DNA of 64,000 nucleotides from Sphingomonas aerolata (GCF_003046295.1 NZ_PZZN01000001.1:310001-374000), one strand, 5' to 3'. Counted from the first letter of the stretch, positions 40,257-51,005 are shown. Translations and numbers: made by a program. Notes: generated by a model not told the origin, from the sequence alone.

Positions 40257-43013
40257 TTACCCTCTGGTCTGTCCGTCTGACGCGATCTGCATCAGCACAG
40301 GTCCTTCGGCCGCAGTCTCAGCCGGCGCTGGCCTGTCGATCGCCGCCCTCGACGCCGCCCTGACGACAGCCGAGCGCAGTGCCTCGACGCCATAGGGCTT
40401 CGGCAGCAGGATCGCCTGCGGATCCCACGGCACGAGCGCGACCTCGCTGTCGCCGGTTGCGAACACCACCCCGATTCCCGGCCGACGCATGCGGACCGCT
40501 TCGGCAAGCTCCGGACCGGACAGCCCGGGCAGATTGACGTCGCTGACCAGCACATCGACCGGGCGCGCCTGCAGCGTCGCCAGCGCCGCTTCGGCGCTGG
40601 CCGCCTCGATCACCGCCATGCCCAGATCGCGCAGCATCTCGGCCGCGCCCGCACGGATCGCCGCGTCATCCTCGACGAGCAGGACGCGGATCGGGACGTC
40701 TCCATCCGACCGCGGCGCATCCTCGTGACCCTCCGCCGTGCGCCGCCGCGCGCGCTGGCCGGCGAGAACCTGTTCGAACTTCCGGGCGAGCGCCTCGCGC
40801 GTATAGGGCTTGGACAACAGCTCGACGCCGACGTCGAGCCGGCCGCCATGCACGATCGAATTCTCCGTATAGCCCGACGTGAACAGCACCGCGAGATCGG
40901 GGATCCGCTCGCGCGCACGACGGGCGAGTTCGGGGCTCTTCAGCGTCCCCGGCATCACCACGTCGGTGAACAGCATGTCGATCGGCACGCCGCTTTCGAT
41001 GACGTTCAGCGCACTGCCCGCGTCGACCGCTTTCAGCACGCCATAGCCAAGGTCGCCGAGCATCTCGACGACGGTCGCACGGACCTCGTCATCATCCTCG
41101 ACCACCAGCACGGTCTCGGTCCCGCCGATGATCGGCCCACCGCTGGTCGCGACCTCGACGTCTTCGGGGCCCATCGCGCGCGGCAGATAGAGCTTGATCG
41201 TCGTGCCCTCGCCGACCTCGCTGTAGATCTTCACATGGCCGCCCGATTGTTTGACGAAGCCATAGACCATCGACAGGCCGAGCCCGGATCCCTTGCCCTC
41301 GCTCTTGGTCGAGAAGAACGGCTCGAACACCTTGTCGATGATGTCGGGCGCCATGCCGCTGCCCGTGTCGGTAACCGCCAGCATGACATATTGCCCCGCC
41401 GCGACCTCCAGATGGCCGCGCGCATAGGCGTCGTCGAGGCTGGCATTGCCGAGCTCGATCGTCAGCTTGCCGCGCCCCTCCATCGCGTCGCGTGCATTGA
41501 TCGCGAGGTTGAGCAGCGCATTCTCGATCTGCGTCGGGTCGATGAACGTGTTCCACAGCCCACCGCCGACGACCGTCTCCACCTCGATCGCCTCGCCGAT
41601 CGCACGGCGCAGCATGTCGTCCATCCCGCGCACGAACCGCGTGACGTTGACCACCTTGGGTTCGAGCGCCTGGCGTCGGCCGAAGGCGAGCAGCTGCGCG
41701 GCGAGCTTGGCGCCGCGTTCGATCCCCGCCATCGCGTTGCTGACCCGGCGCTCGGCGCGCACATTTCCGGCGATGTCCTTGCCGAGCAGCTGCAGATTGC
41801 CTGAGACGACCTGGAGCAAATTGTTGAAGTCGTGGGCGACGCCGCCGGTCAGCTTGCCGATCGTCTCCATCTTCTGCGCCTGGGCGAGCCCCGCTTCGGC
41901 AAGCCGGCGCTCCTCGATCTCGCGGATGACGCGCGCCTCGAGCGTTTCGTTGAGAACGCGCAACTGACGTTCGGCGCGTTCACGGTGGCTGATCTGTCGT
42001 TCGAGCTGCAGCGTGCGATTGACCCGCTCCTCGACGTCGAAGACCAGCACGTAGAAGCCATTGATCGCCCCATCGGGCTCGACCCGCGGGATATAGCGCA
42101 GCTCGGACGCGCGGTCGCCGCCGTCGCGGTGCGGCAGCCGCGCATCGGCGGTTACCGTCTCGCCGGCCAGAGCCCGGTCCATCATCGGCTGCCGTACCGC
42201 AAAGGCGGGCTGACCGATGACGTCGCGGACATGCCGTCCGACAACCTGGGCGGGTGTCAGCCCGACCCAGTCCTCGTAAAAGCTGTTGGCGAAACGATAG
42301 ACATAGTCACGATCGATATAGGAAATCAGCACGGGCAGCGCGTCGGTGACGATCCGCAGCTCCGATTCGCTCCGCGCCAGCTGCCGTTCCGCCGCCACCC
42401 GCTCGCTATTGTCGATCACGGTACCCAGCACGCCGCCGACGCTGCCGTCGAAATCATGCACCGGGGTGTAGAAGAGGTCGAGCGTCACCGCGTGCGCCGC
42501 GCCGTCATGGTGCAGCGTCATCGGCTGGTCGCGAAACAGCATGACCTCGCCGCGCATCACCTCGCCCAGCACGTGGCGGTTGAAGTCCGCCTGCTCGGGC
42601 CAGACGTCGACGGCGCGCGCACCGATCGCGGCCGGATGCTTGCCGCCCGCGATCCTGGCATAGCCGTCATTATACAGCATCAGGCCGTCGGTGCCCCACA
42701 TCAGCACCTTGGCGACGGGCGAGTTGACCACCGTATTGACGGTCGAGCGAAGCTGCGGGGACCAGGTGTCGATCGCGCCGAGCGGCGTCGCGCTCCAGTC
42801 ATGCGCTCGTATCGCTGCGCCACATGCCCCGCCGGCGATCGGCCAGGCCACCGGGGTGGCGGCGCCGGATCGCCCCAGCCGGTCGCGCAGCAGCGTCAGG
42901 GTCTCAGCGGCAACCGCATCGGCGCTGGTGCCGGTGCCGGCAATTACCTGGGCATCGATGAAGCGGTCGAGTTCGGACGCGAGCACCGGGTTGCGGGTCT
43001 GTCGGGTAACCAT
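40257..43013 (-). CDS. Hybrid sensor histidine kinase with ParD-like N-terminus, PAS domains and two receivers
   Basis: The 918-residue protein reads in order: residues 8-46, a ribbon-helix-helix/ParD-like segment (ASELDRFIDAQVIAGTGTSA, then LTLLRDR); 60-210, a PAS-like domain (HDWSATPLGAIDTW ... MLYNDGYARIAGGKHPAAIGA); 215-330, a second PAS; 335-380, a coiled coil; 382-450, HisKA with phosphorylatable H394 (GVAHDFNN). These are followed by 490-612, HATPase (NLAINARDA, DTGSGMAP, GKGSGLGLSMVYGF); 633-755, receiver 1 (D684); and 775-890, receiver 2 (D825). No membrane helix, so it is cytoplasmic. The output partner is unknown; the stand-alone Hpt protein at 48839-49276 is a candidate. The N-terminal ParD-like segment is unusual for kinases. 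Confidence 0.9.
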   Translation of the reverse strand: MVTRQTRNPVLASELDRFIDAQVIAGTGTSADAVAAETLTLLRDRLGRSGAATPVAWPIAGGACGAAIRAHDWSATPLGAIDTWSPQLRSTVNTVVNSPVAKVLMWGTDGLMLYNDGYARIAGGKHPAAIGARAVDVWPEQADFNRHVLGEVMRGEVMLFRDQPMTLHHDGAAHAVTLDLFYTPVHDFDGSVGGVLGTVIDNSERVAAERQLARSESELRIVTDALPVLISYIDRDYVYRFANSFYEDWVGLTPAQVVGRHVRDVIGQPAFAVRQPMMDRALAGETVTADARLPHRDGGDRASELRYIPRVEPDGAINGFYVLVFDVEERVNRTLQLERQISHRERAERQLRVLNETLEARVIREIEERRLAEAGLAQAQKMETIGKLTGGVAHDFNNLLQVVSGNLQLLGKDIAGNVRAERRVSNAMAGIERGAKLAAQLLAFGRRQALEPKVVNVTRFVRGMDDMLRRAIGEAIEVETVVGGGLWNTFIDPTQIENALLNLAINARDAMEGRGKLTIELGNASLDDAYARGHLEVAAGQYVMLAVTDTGSGMAPDIIDKVFEPFFSTKSEGKGSGLGLSMVYGFVKQSGGHVKIYSEVGEGTTIKLYLPRAMGPEDVEVATSGGPIIGGTETVLVVEDDDEVRATVVEMLGDLGYGVLKAVDAGSALNVIESGVPIDMLFTDVVMPGTLKSPELARRARERIPDLAVLFTSGYTENSIVHGGRLDVGVELLSKPYTREALARKFEQVLAGQRARRRTAEGHEDAPRSDGDVPIRVLLVEDDAAIRAGAAEMLRDLGMAVIEAASAEAALATLQARPVDVLVSDVNLPGLSGPELAEAVRMRRPGIGVVFATGDSEVALVPWDPQAILLPKPYGVEALRSAVVRAASRAAIDRPAPAETAAEGPVLMQIASDGQTRG

Positions 43014-43126
43014 GCCACCGGGGTAGCTCTCCGACCGCGCCTGTCAATCGCGCCTGGCATCGGCACCGGACTTGGCAGACGGAGCGAGCCGCGCGCACGA
43101 CCGACGTGCACGCGGCGCAACGCCCC

Positions 43127-43234
43127 TCAGTCGAGGGGCTTGGTCACCGGCCGCCACATCACGAAGGCGAGCGCCACCAGCGGCAACACCGCCATACAGC
43201 CCACGATCATCAGCATCAGATTGCTTGCAGTCAT
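43127..43234 (-). CDS. Small single-helix membrane protein (35 aa)
   Basis: A 35-codon frame starts at ATG 43234 behind a strong AAGGAGAGG ribosome-binding site. The product is mostly one hydrophobic helix (about residues 6-27: LMLMIVGCMAVLPLVALAFVMW) with a short RPVTKPLD tail. The stop codon lies inside a perfect 7-bp hairpin (43122-43139, GCCCCTC/GAGGGGC). No family recognised. The helix-plus-strong-site pattern supports a real gene despite its size; it may tune a membrane complex. Confidence 0.6.
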   Translation of the reverse strand: MTASNLMLMIVGCMAVLPLVALAFVMWRPVTKPLD

Positions 43235-43338
43235 CCAGCCTCTCCTTCGTATTTTTACGAAGGCTGACGGGTATTGCCGTGCTTTGCAAGCGACTTGGCC
43301 CAGCGGGCCGTCCACCAACCTGGAGTACGCCCGCGGCG

Positions 43339-44097
43339 TCAGATACCTTCGGGTGTCACCACGCGCCCGGTCGCCTCGAGCGCGCTGACCAGATCGGCGA
43401 TGCAGCGATCGACCAGCGCGGCATCCGCACTGCGCACGACGAAATTCGCGCCCGTCCGGCCGTCGCGGAAAAACGGGTAGCTGCCGACCGCGACGCCGTC
43501 ATGCGCCTTCTCGGCATCGCGCAGCAGGTCGGCGACTTCACTCTCCGCCACCCAGCAGCCGATCGTCTTCGACACGACCGGGCGTCCACCTTCCAGCGTG
43601 CCGGTGAGCGCGTCGAGCATGCCGGCGGTAATGTGCGGCACCCCCGCCATGATGAAGATGTTGCCGATCCGGATCCCCGGCGCGCCCGACACCTTGTTGT
43701 CGATCAGGTCGGCACCGACCGGCACGCGCGCCATCCGCGCACGCGCTTCGGTCAGCCCGCCGCGGGTCGCATAATAGGCCTCCAGCACCGCCATCGCGCG
43801 CGGATGATGCTCGACCGCGACACCCAGCGCCTCGGCGATCGAGTCGACGGTGATGTCGTCATGCGTCGGGCCGATCCCGCCCGTGGTGAACAGATAGTCG
43901 TTGCGTGCGCGCAAGGTGTTCACCGCCTCGACGATCGCCTCGGTCCGGTCGGCGACGACGCGCACTTCGGCCAGCCGGATGCCCTGCACGTTGAGCCAGG
44001 CCGCGATCTGCGCGACGTTCTTGTCCTGCGTGCGGCCCGACAGGATCTCGTCGCCGATGATCGTCAGTGCGGCCGTCCAGATGCGTTCCTGTGTCAT
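43339..44097 (-). CDS. Molybdopterin-binding / CinA-like (MoCF) domain protein
   Basis: The 252-residue protein begins AALTIIGDEILSGRTQDKNV and has TTGGIGPTHDDITVDSIAEALGV, the MoaB/MogA/CinA core. It lacks the C-terminal PncC deamidase domain of full CinA. Proteins of this YfaY/CinA-N type have been linked to ADP-ribose pyrophosphatase or nucleotide-cofactor cleanup; true molybdenum-cofactor synthesis is not implied. The start at 44097 has GAAGG upstream; the frame extends 60 codons further without support. It is divergent from map (52-nt gap). Confidence 0.85.
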   Translation of the reverse strand: MTQERIWTAALTIIGDEILSGRTQDKNVAQIAAWLNVQGIRLAEVRVVADRTEAIVEAVNTLRARNDYLFTTGGIGPTHDDITVDSIAEALGVAVEHHPRAMAVLEAYYATRGGLTEARARMARVPVGADLIDNKVSGAPGIRIGNIFIMAGVPHITAGMLDALTGTLEGGRPVVSKTIGCWVAESEVADLLRDAEKAHDGVAVGSYPFFRDGRTGANFVVRSADAALVDRCIADLVSALEATGRVVTPEGI

Positions 44098-44149
44098 GGC
44101 CCTTCGCATAGCCTCGCAAAAGTTGCGCCGCCACGCTATATCGCTCGCC

Positions 44150-44977
44150 ATGACCGAATATGTAACCGTCACGTCCGACGCGCCGGACGCGCGCACCGGC
44201 GCCATCAAGCTCCACGGCCCCGCCGCCTTCGAAGGCATGATGAAGGCCGGGCGGCTCGCCGCCGAGACGCTCGACATGATCGTGCCTCACATGGTGCCGG
44301 GCGTGACCACTGCGGAGATCGACCGGCTGATCTACGACTTCGTCACCGCCGCCGGCGCGGTGCCGGCGACGCTCGGGTATCGTGGCTATACGCACAGCGT
44401 CTGCATCTCGATCAACCATGTCGTCTGCCACGGCATCCCGAGCGAGAAGACGCTGAAGTCGGGCGATATCGTCAATGTCGACGTCACGCCGCTGCTCGAC
44501 GGCTGGCACGGCGACACGAGCCGGATGTACCTGGTCGGCGACGTACCGATCAAGGCGCGGCGCCTCGTCGAGGTGACCTATGAATGCCTGATGCTCGGCA
44601 TCGAGCAGGCAAAGCCCGGCAACCGCATGGGCGACGTCGCTCATGCGATCCAGCGTCATGCCGAGAAGCACCGCTACGGCGTGGTCCGCGATTTCTGCGG
44701 GCACGGCGTCGGCCGGCTGTTCCATGACGCCCCCGAAGTCGTCCATGTCGGCAAGCCCGGCACCGGCCCCGAACTGCGCCCCGGCATGATCTTCACGATT
44801 GAACCGATGATCAACATCGGCCGCCCCGACGTTAAGCTGCTCGACGATGGCTGGACCGCGGTGACGCGCGACCGTTCGCTGTCGGCGCAGTTCGAGCACT
44901 CGATCGGCATCACCGAGACCGGCTGCGACATCTTCACGCTCAGCCCCAAGGGCTACACGCAGCCGCCCTACGGGTGA
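44150..44977 (+). CDS. map: Methionine aminopeptidase, type I
   Basis: The 275-residue enzyme removes N-terminal Met from new proteins. The metal ligands are D111, D122, H185 (GHGVGRLFH), E218 (TIEPM) and E249 (QFEHS). GYTHSVCISINHVVCHGIP is the usual substrate-pocket signature. The start is the ATG at 44150; the frame is open upstream but not needed. No zinc-finger extension is present, consistent with type Ia. A palindromic repeat follows downstream. Confidence 0.96.
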   Translation: MTEYVTVTSDAPDARTGAIKLHGPAAFEGMMKAGRLAAETLDMIVPHMVPGVTTAEIDRLIYDFVTAAGAVPATLGYRGYTHSVCISINHVVCHGIPSEKTLKSGDIVNVDVTPLLDGWHGDTSRMYLVGDVPIKARRLVEVTYECLMLGIEQAKPGNRMGDVAHAIQRHAEKHRYGVVRDFCGHGVGRLFHDAPEVVHVGKPGTGPELRPGMIFTIEPMINIGRPDVKLLDDGWTAVTRDRSLSAQFEHSIGITETGCDIFTLSPKGYTQPPYG

Positions 44978-45007
44978 TACGCACGCGGGGGCGCAATCGC
45001 CCCCTCC

Positions 45008-45089
45008 CGTCATCCTGACGAAAGTTAGGATCCAGAGCCGCAAGGCGCGTACCTCGTTACCCTAGATCCTGACGTCCGTCAGGATGACG
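45008..45089. repeat. REP-like composite palindrome between map and a secreted-protein gene
   Basis: Outer arms CGTCATCCTGACG (45008-45020) and its complement CGTCAGGATGACG (45077-45089) are perfect 13-bp inverted repeats. Inner arms AGGATC (45027-45032) and GATCCT (45065-45070) are nested inside. The element separates two convergent genes and has no coding capacity. It has the form of a dispersed intergenic palindromic repeat and could also end transcription from both sides. Confidence 0.75.
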
Positions 45090-45108
45090 ACGCAGAGTGG
45101 GATGACGA

Positions 45109-45531
45109 CTACAGGTCGCGGCAGAGGATCGCAGCCTTCCGCAACTCCACCTCGGCGCTTTCACCGGCGGCCGCATCGCCCTTCGCTTCGCCACCCTTGG
45201 TCTGCACCGTCAGCTCGGCCGGCCCCTCGATCCGGCACAGGATACCCTTGGGCGACTGGCTGCAGGCCTTCGTCGCCTTGTCATAGGCCGCCTGGGTCTG
45301 CTCGCCCGACGGCCGGACCATGAACGACACCATCGACGACCCGCCAAACAGATGCGATCCAAGACCCATCGTATTGACGCGCCATTCGGTGGCCCGCGCG
45401 GGCTTCGATCCGGCCTGCTTCATGTTAAGTTTGGGAGCAAGCCGCTCGCAAAAACTCGCCGGTGCCTGCGCGGGCAGTTGCATCGCCGTGCTCCCCAGCG
45501 CCGCAATAGCCAGTATCGACGCGATCTTCAT
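45109..45531 (-). CDS. Secreted hypothetical protein (140 aa)
   Basis: The start at 45531 has a G-rich purine run upstream. The product has a signal peptide (residues 1-23, MKIASILAIAALGSTA, cleavage near AQA) and a mature domain with two conserved-looking cysteine pairs (FCERLAPKL; KACSQSPKGILCRIEG; ILCRDL). The mature part is rich in T/K/E and probably soluble in the periplasm. No family recognised. It is divergent from purL, with a TetR-type palindrome in the gap. Confidence 0.72.
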   Translation of the reverse strand: MKIASILAIAALGSTAMQLPAQAPASFCERLAPKLNMKQAGSKPARATEWRVNTMGLGSHLFGGSSMVSFMVRPSGEQTQAAYDKATKACSQSPKGILCRIEGPAELTVQTKGGEAKGDAAAGESAEVELRKAAILCRDL

Positions 45532-45563
45532 TTTACCCCCCCGAATGACGACCGCCCTCCCAT

Positions 45564-45577
45564 ATACCGGGCGGTAT
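45564..45577. promoter_or_regulatory. Second ATACC-N4-GGTAT palindrome (possible TetR site)
   Basis: ATACC-GGGC-GGTAT lies in the divergent gap between the secreted-protein gene and purL. The arms are identical to the palindrome at the TetR start 6 kb away. It may be a second target of that regulator or of another TetR protein. Confidence 0.4.
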
Positions 45578-45691
45578 CGGCGGGAAGCCTGACGCCGTTT
45601 CATGACATGGCAATTGCACGTCGCCAATCCCTCGCGCTTCGAGCAGGATCGACGCTGGCAAGTCGCCCCCCACCCCGCTAAAGCCCGCCCC

Positions 45692-47911
<2,220 letters not shown>

Positions 47912-47953
47912 ACAACAACGCGGCATGAGGTGCGAATCAGACGCAAAAGCACT

Positions 47954-47968
47954 TGCGACTGGTTCGCA
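47954..47968. promoter_or_regulatory. Fur-box-like palindrome upstream of bfd
   Basis: TGCGA (47954-47958) and TCGCA (47964-47968) form an inverted repeat with a 5-nt centre, followed by TTATCGC. It agrees with the outer and central T/A positions of Fur boxes of the TGCGAAT-type. It lies 36 nt before the bfd start, where Fur would repress the gene in iron-rich conditions. Confidence 0.5.
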
Positions 47969-48004
47969 TTATCGCTAATTGGAAGCTCTCATGAGGGAGC
48001 TTCC

Positions 48005-48175
48005 ATGGTCGTCTGCGTCTGCAATGCCATTCGAGAATCCGACGTCCGCAGCTGCGCGCGGGGTGGGTGCACGACGCCCTGTCAGGCGTTCCGTTCGCTG
48101 GGTCGCCAGCCGAAATGCGGTCAGTGCACGTCGGTCGCCCGGGCGATCATCAACGAGGAACGCGCCGCAGCCTGA
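48005..48175 (+). CDS. bfd: Bacterioferritin-associated ferredoxin
   Basis: The 56-residue Bfd binds a [2Fe-2S] cluster through C4 and C6 (VCVCNAI) and two cysteines in KCGQC; extra cysteines occur in SCARGGCTTPC. In known systems Bfd reduces the ferric core of bacterioferritin so that iron can leave. Its pairing with bfr 93 nt downstream supports this. A Fur-like palindrome precedes it, as expected for a gene needed in iron starvation. Confidence 0.92.
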   Translation: MVVCVCNAIRESDVRSCARGGCTTPCQAFRSLGRQPKCGQCTSVARAIINEERAAA

Positions 48176-48268
48176 CCCGGCGCGGCACCACATGGCGCGG
48201 TCCCGTCGCCCTTGCCGCCACGAACGTAAAACCGCTACATGCCGCTCAGAGGTGACGGAGTTATGGCA

Positions 48269-48784
48269 ATGCGCGGCGATCCCACGGTAATTGATTTCCT
48301 GAACGAGGCGCTCAAGAACGAGTTGACCGCGGTCAACCAATATTGGCTCCATTATCGGATGCTCGAGCATTGGGGCGTCTACAAGCTCGCCCAGTATGAG
48401 CGCATGGAGTCGATCGATGAGATGAAGCATGCCGACTGGCTGTCGGAGCGCATCCTGTTTCTCGATGGCCTGCCCAATTTCCAGCTGCTCGGCCGCCTGC
48501 GCATCGGCGAGACCGTCGAGGAGGTTCTGAAATCGGACCTCGCGCTCGAGGTCGAGGCGACGATCCAGCTCAAGAGCGCGATCGCCTATTGCGAAGAGGT
48601 GAAGGACTATATCAGCCGCGACCTGTTCGCGCGCATCCTTGCCAGCGAGGAAGAGCATGTCGACACGATCGAACGCCAGTTCGAGATGATCGCGCGGATG
48701 GGCATCCACAACTACATCCAGCTCAACTCGATCTCCGAGCATGATTCGCCCAAGGCCGGCGCAGCACCCTATCTGAAGGGCTGA
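48269..48784 (+). CDS. bfr: Bacterioferritin
   Basis: The 171-residue protein is a heme-containing ferritin: RGDPTVIDFLNEALKNELTAVNQYWLHYRMLEHWG then MESIDEMKHADWLSERILFLDGLPNFQ. Ferroxidase ligands E18, E51, H54 and later E residues are present; M52 (DEMKH) is the heme-binding methionine of the two-fold interface. It stores iron as a 24-mer and protects against peroxide. Two ATGs are possible (48263 or 48269); 48269 is 8 nt from GGAG and gives the family MxGDP start. It follows bfd, its release partner. Confidence 0.95.
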   Translation: MRGDPTVIDFLNEALKNELTAVNQYWLHYRMLEHWGVYKLAQYERMESIDEMKHADWLSERILFLDGLPNFQLLGRLRIGETVEEVLKSDLALEVEATIQLKSAIAYCEEVKDYISRDLFARILASEEEHVDTIERQFEMIARMGIHNYIQLNSISEHDSPKAGAAPYLKG

Positions 48785-48791
48785 ACCCGTC

Positions 48792-48819
48792 TGCCGGTCG
48801 TCGTCCGCGGCGACCGGCA
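48792..48819. terminator. Hairpin between convergent bfr and Hpt genes
   Basis: TGCCGGTCG (48792-48800) and CGACCGGCA (48811-48819) form a perfect 9-bp stem with a ten-base loop just after bfr. There is no T tract, so it is a weak intrinsic terminator or an RNA-stabilising 3' end. Confidence 0.35.
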
Positions 48820-48838
48820 ACGCGCGCCGGCAGTGTGC

Positions 48839-49276
48839 TTATTCGGCGCCGAACCCCGATGGGACGGCACGCCGCCCGAACCCGCCCGCGGCGGGACGGC
48901 GAGGGACCAGCGGATTGGCCTCGCGCTCGAGCAGCGTCAGGGTCTCGCCGAACAGCGGCCGCAACCGTGCGACATGCTCGAGCGCGGCATCCGGGGTATC
49001 GTGAAGCTCGACACAGTCGCGTGCGATCGTTTCGATCGTCTCGGCGAGATCGGCCAGCGGCTCGGCGCCGAACTGGCGCGCCTCGCCCTTAAGGGTGTGG
49101 GCTGGAATGATCAGCGCCGCCGCGCTACCGGCGCGCATCGCCGCCTCGATCGCGGCGACCGACTTCACGCCGTCTTCGCGGAAATAGCCGAGGATGCGGA
49201 TGAACCCGCCGCCAAGCTCGCTGCGGGCCTGTTGAAACGCCGGCCAGTCGACCAGGGTGTTTCCTTCGAATGACAC
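48839..49276 (-). CDS. Histidine phosphotransfer (Hpt) domain protein
   Basis: The 145-residue protein is a single Hpt four-helix bundle. The phosphorylation site is the His of IPAHTLKGEARQFGAEPLADLAETIE. A short Ala/Pro/Gly-rich tail follows. Hpt proteins pass phosphate between receiver domains of hybrid kinases and response regulators. The start is GTG (49276) with GGAG about 9 nt upstream. It is an orphan; the hybrid kinase at 40257-43013 with two receivers is a possible partner, though this is inference. Confidence 0.85.
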   Translation of the reverse strand: MSFEGNTLVDWPAFQQARSELGGGFIRILGYFREDGVKSVAAIEAAMRAGSAAALIIPAHTLKGEARQFGAEPLADLAETIETIARDCVELHDTPDAALEHVARLRPLFGETLTLLEREANPLVPRRPAAGGFGRRAVPSGFGAE

Positions 49277-49331
49277 TGACGCCTACTCCCGTTTGGCCGG
49301 CCCGCCATGAACGTCGACGGTCAGCCTATCG

Positions 49332-49613
49332 CTATTCCGTAAAGACATTGTTGCTGTCGGACCCGCGTGTCACGACAAATATTGGCGCGACTGGATCGGA
49401 AATGATCGCCATGTCCGCGCCCGCCGCCGCGGCGACCGCCGCCAGCTCGGCAGGCGCACGCGGATCATCGGCGCGGACCTCGATCCGAACACTGGCCGAC
49501 ATCCCGTCCGAGCCTGATCCCTCGCCCGCCTGACGCAGCGTTCTGGCCAGCCGCATCGCGGGCCAGGGGCACCGCATGCCCCGCGCGTCGATCCGGACCA
49601 CCCCGGACGCCAC
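49332..49613 (-). CDS. TusA-family sulfur carrier protein
   Basis: The 93-residue protein has the TusA signature DARGMRCPWPAMRLARTLRQ with sulfur-carrying C15 in C-P-x-P. A beta-alpha-beta fold follows (SVRIEVRADDPRAPAELAAVAAAAG). Such proteins relay persulfide sulfur for tRNA modification or other uses. The GTG start at 49613 comes 3 nt after the der stop, so translation is likely coupled. It is the last gene of the TPR-bamB-der operon. Sequence between positions 22 and 40 is unusually Gly/Ser-rich. Confidence 0.82.
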   Translation of the reverse strand: MASGVVRIDARGMRCPWPAMRLARTLRQAGEGSGSDGMSASVRIEVRADDPRAPAELAAVAAAAGADMAIISDPVAPIFVVTRGSDSNNVFTE

Positions 49614-49616
49614 CGT

Positions 49617-51005
49617 TTAGTAGCCGCCGCCGCCGCCGCGATTATCGTCGTACGGGTTCTTCGGCGCGCGGAACATCAGCCGGACCGGCACCGCGCCGAA
49701 GCCCAGATCCTTGCGCATCGAATTGACGAGATAGCGCTCATAGCTCGCGGGCAGCTGGTCGACGCGCGTGCCGAAGATCACGAAGCTCGGCGGACGCGTC
49801 TTGACCTGCGTGACATAGCGCATCTTGATCCGCTTGCCGCCCGGCGCCGGCGGCGGCGTCGCCTCGATCGCGCGTTCGAACCAGCGGTTGAGCTCGCCGG
49901 TGCCGACGCGCTTCGACCAGGCGTCGCGCGTGTCGAAACACGCCTGGAGCAGCTGGTCGATGCCCTTGCCGGTCGCGCCCGACACGGTCATCACGGTGAC
50001 GCCCTTGACCTGGCTCAGCCCGTCCTCGAGCGCGCGCTTGACGCCGTTGAACAGCGACGACGCGCTCTCGGCGATATCCCATTTGTTCAGCGCGATGACG
50101 AGCGCACGGCCCTCCTGCAGCACCTTGTCGGCGATCCGCAGATCCTGCGCCTCGAGCCCCAGCGTCGCGTCGAGCAGCAGCACGACGACCTCGGCGAAGT
50201 CGACCGCGTGCAGCGCGTCCTCGACCGACATCTTCTCGAGCTTGTCCTGGACCTTGGCACGCTTGCGCATGCCCGCCGTATCGATCAGCCGCACCTTGCG
50301 CGATTCGCCGCCGGTCGGATGCCAGTCGTAATCGACGCTGATCGAATCGCGCGTGATGCCGGCCTCGGGACCGGTGATCATCCGGTCTTCGCCGAGGATG
50401 CGGTTGACCAGGGTCGACTTGCCCGCGTTCGGACGTCCGACGATCGCGAGCTTCAGGGGCCCCTCATATTCATTGTCGGGCTGCTCCTCCGGAACCTCGT
50501 CCTTGCCTTCGAGCAGCGGGAGCAACGCCTCGAACAGGTCGCCCATGCCCTCGCCATGCTCGGCGGACAGCTCGACCGGATCGCCGAAGCCGAGCGCCAG
50601 CGACTCGAGCACGCCGTCATTGCCCGCGCGGCCCTCGGCCTTGTTGGCGACGAGCACGACCGGCACGTCGGCGGTGCGCAGCCAGCGGGCGATCTCCTCG
50701 TCGAGCGGCACGATGCCGGCGCGCGCGTCGAACAGGAACAATGCGACATCGGCCTGGCCGACCGCAGCCTCGGTCTGCTGACGCATCCGCCCGGGCAGCG
50801 TCTGCGCGTCGTGATCCTCGTATCCGGCGGTATCGATGATGCGGAAATCGAGCCCGATCAGCGACGCATCGCCCTCGCGGCGATCGCGCGTGACGCCGGG
50901 CCGGTCGTCGACCAGCGCGAGCTTCTTGCCGACGAGGCGGTTGAACAGGGTCGACTTGCCGACATTGGGGCGGCCGACGATTGCGACCACAGGGAGTTTG
51001 GACAT
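49617..51005 (-). CDS. der: Ribosome assembly GTPase Der (EngA)
   Basis: The 462-residue protein has two tandem GTPase domains and a KH-like C-terminus, the layout unique to Der. Domain 1: GRPNVGKST (11-19), RPGVTRD, DTAGYE, NKAE. Domain 2: GRPNAGKST, GITRDSI, DTAGMRKRAK, NKWD. It acts in 50S subunit assembly. The tail is Gly-rich (GGGGGY). The order TPR-bamB-der matches the yfgM-bamB-der order of gammaproteobacteria. A GC-rich hairpin lies in the 71-nt gap between bamB and der. Confidence 0.97.
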   Translation of the reverse strand: MSKLPVVAIVGRPNVGKSTLFNRLVGKKLALVDDRPGVTRDRREGDASLIGLDFRIIDTAGYEDHDAQTLPGRMRQQTEAAVGQADVALFLFDARAGIVPLDEEIARWLRTADVPVVLVANKAEGRAGNDGVLESLALGFGDPVELSAEHGEGMGDLFEALLPLLEGKDEVPEEQPDNEYEGPLKLAIVGRPNAGKSTLVNRILGEDRMITGPEAGITRDSISVDYDWHPTGGESRKVRLIDTAGMRKRAKVQDKLEKMSVEDALHAVDFAEVVVLLLDATLGLEAQDLRIADKVLQEGRALVIALNKWDIAESASSLFNGVKRALEDGLSQVKGVTVMTVSGATGKGIDQLLQACFDTRDAWSKRVGTGELNRWFERAIEATPPPAPGGKRIKMRYVTQVKTRPPSFVIFGTRVDQLPASYERYLVNSMRKDLGFGAVPVRLMFRAPKNPYDDNRGGGGGY

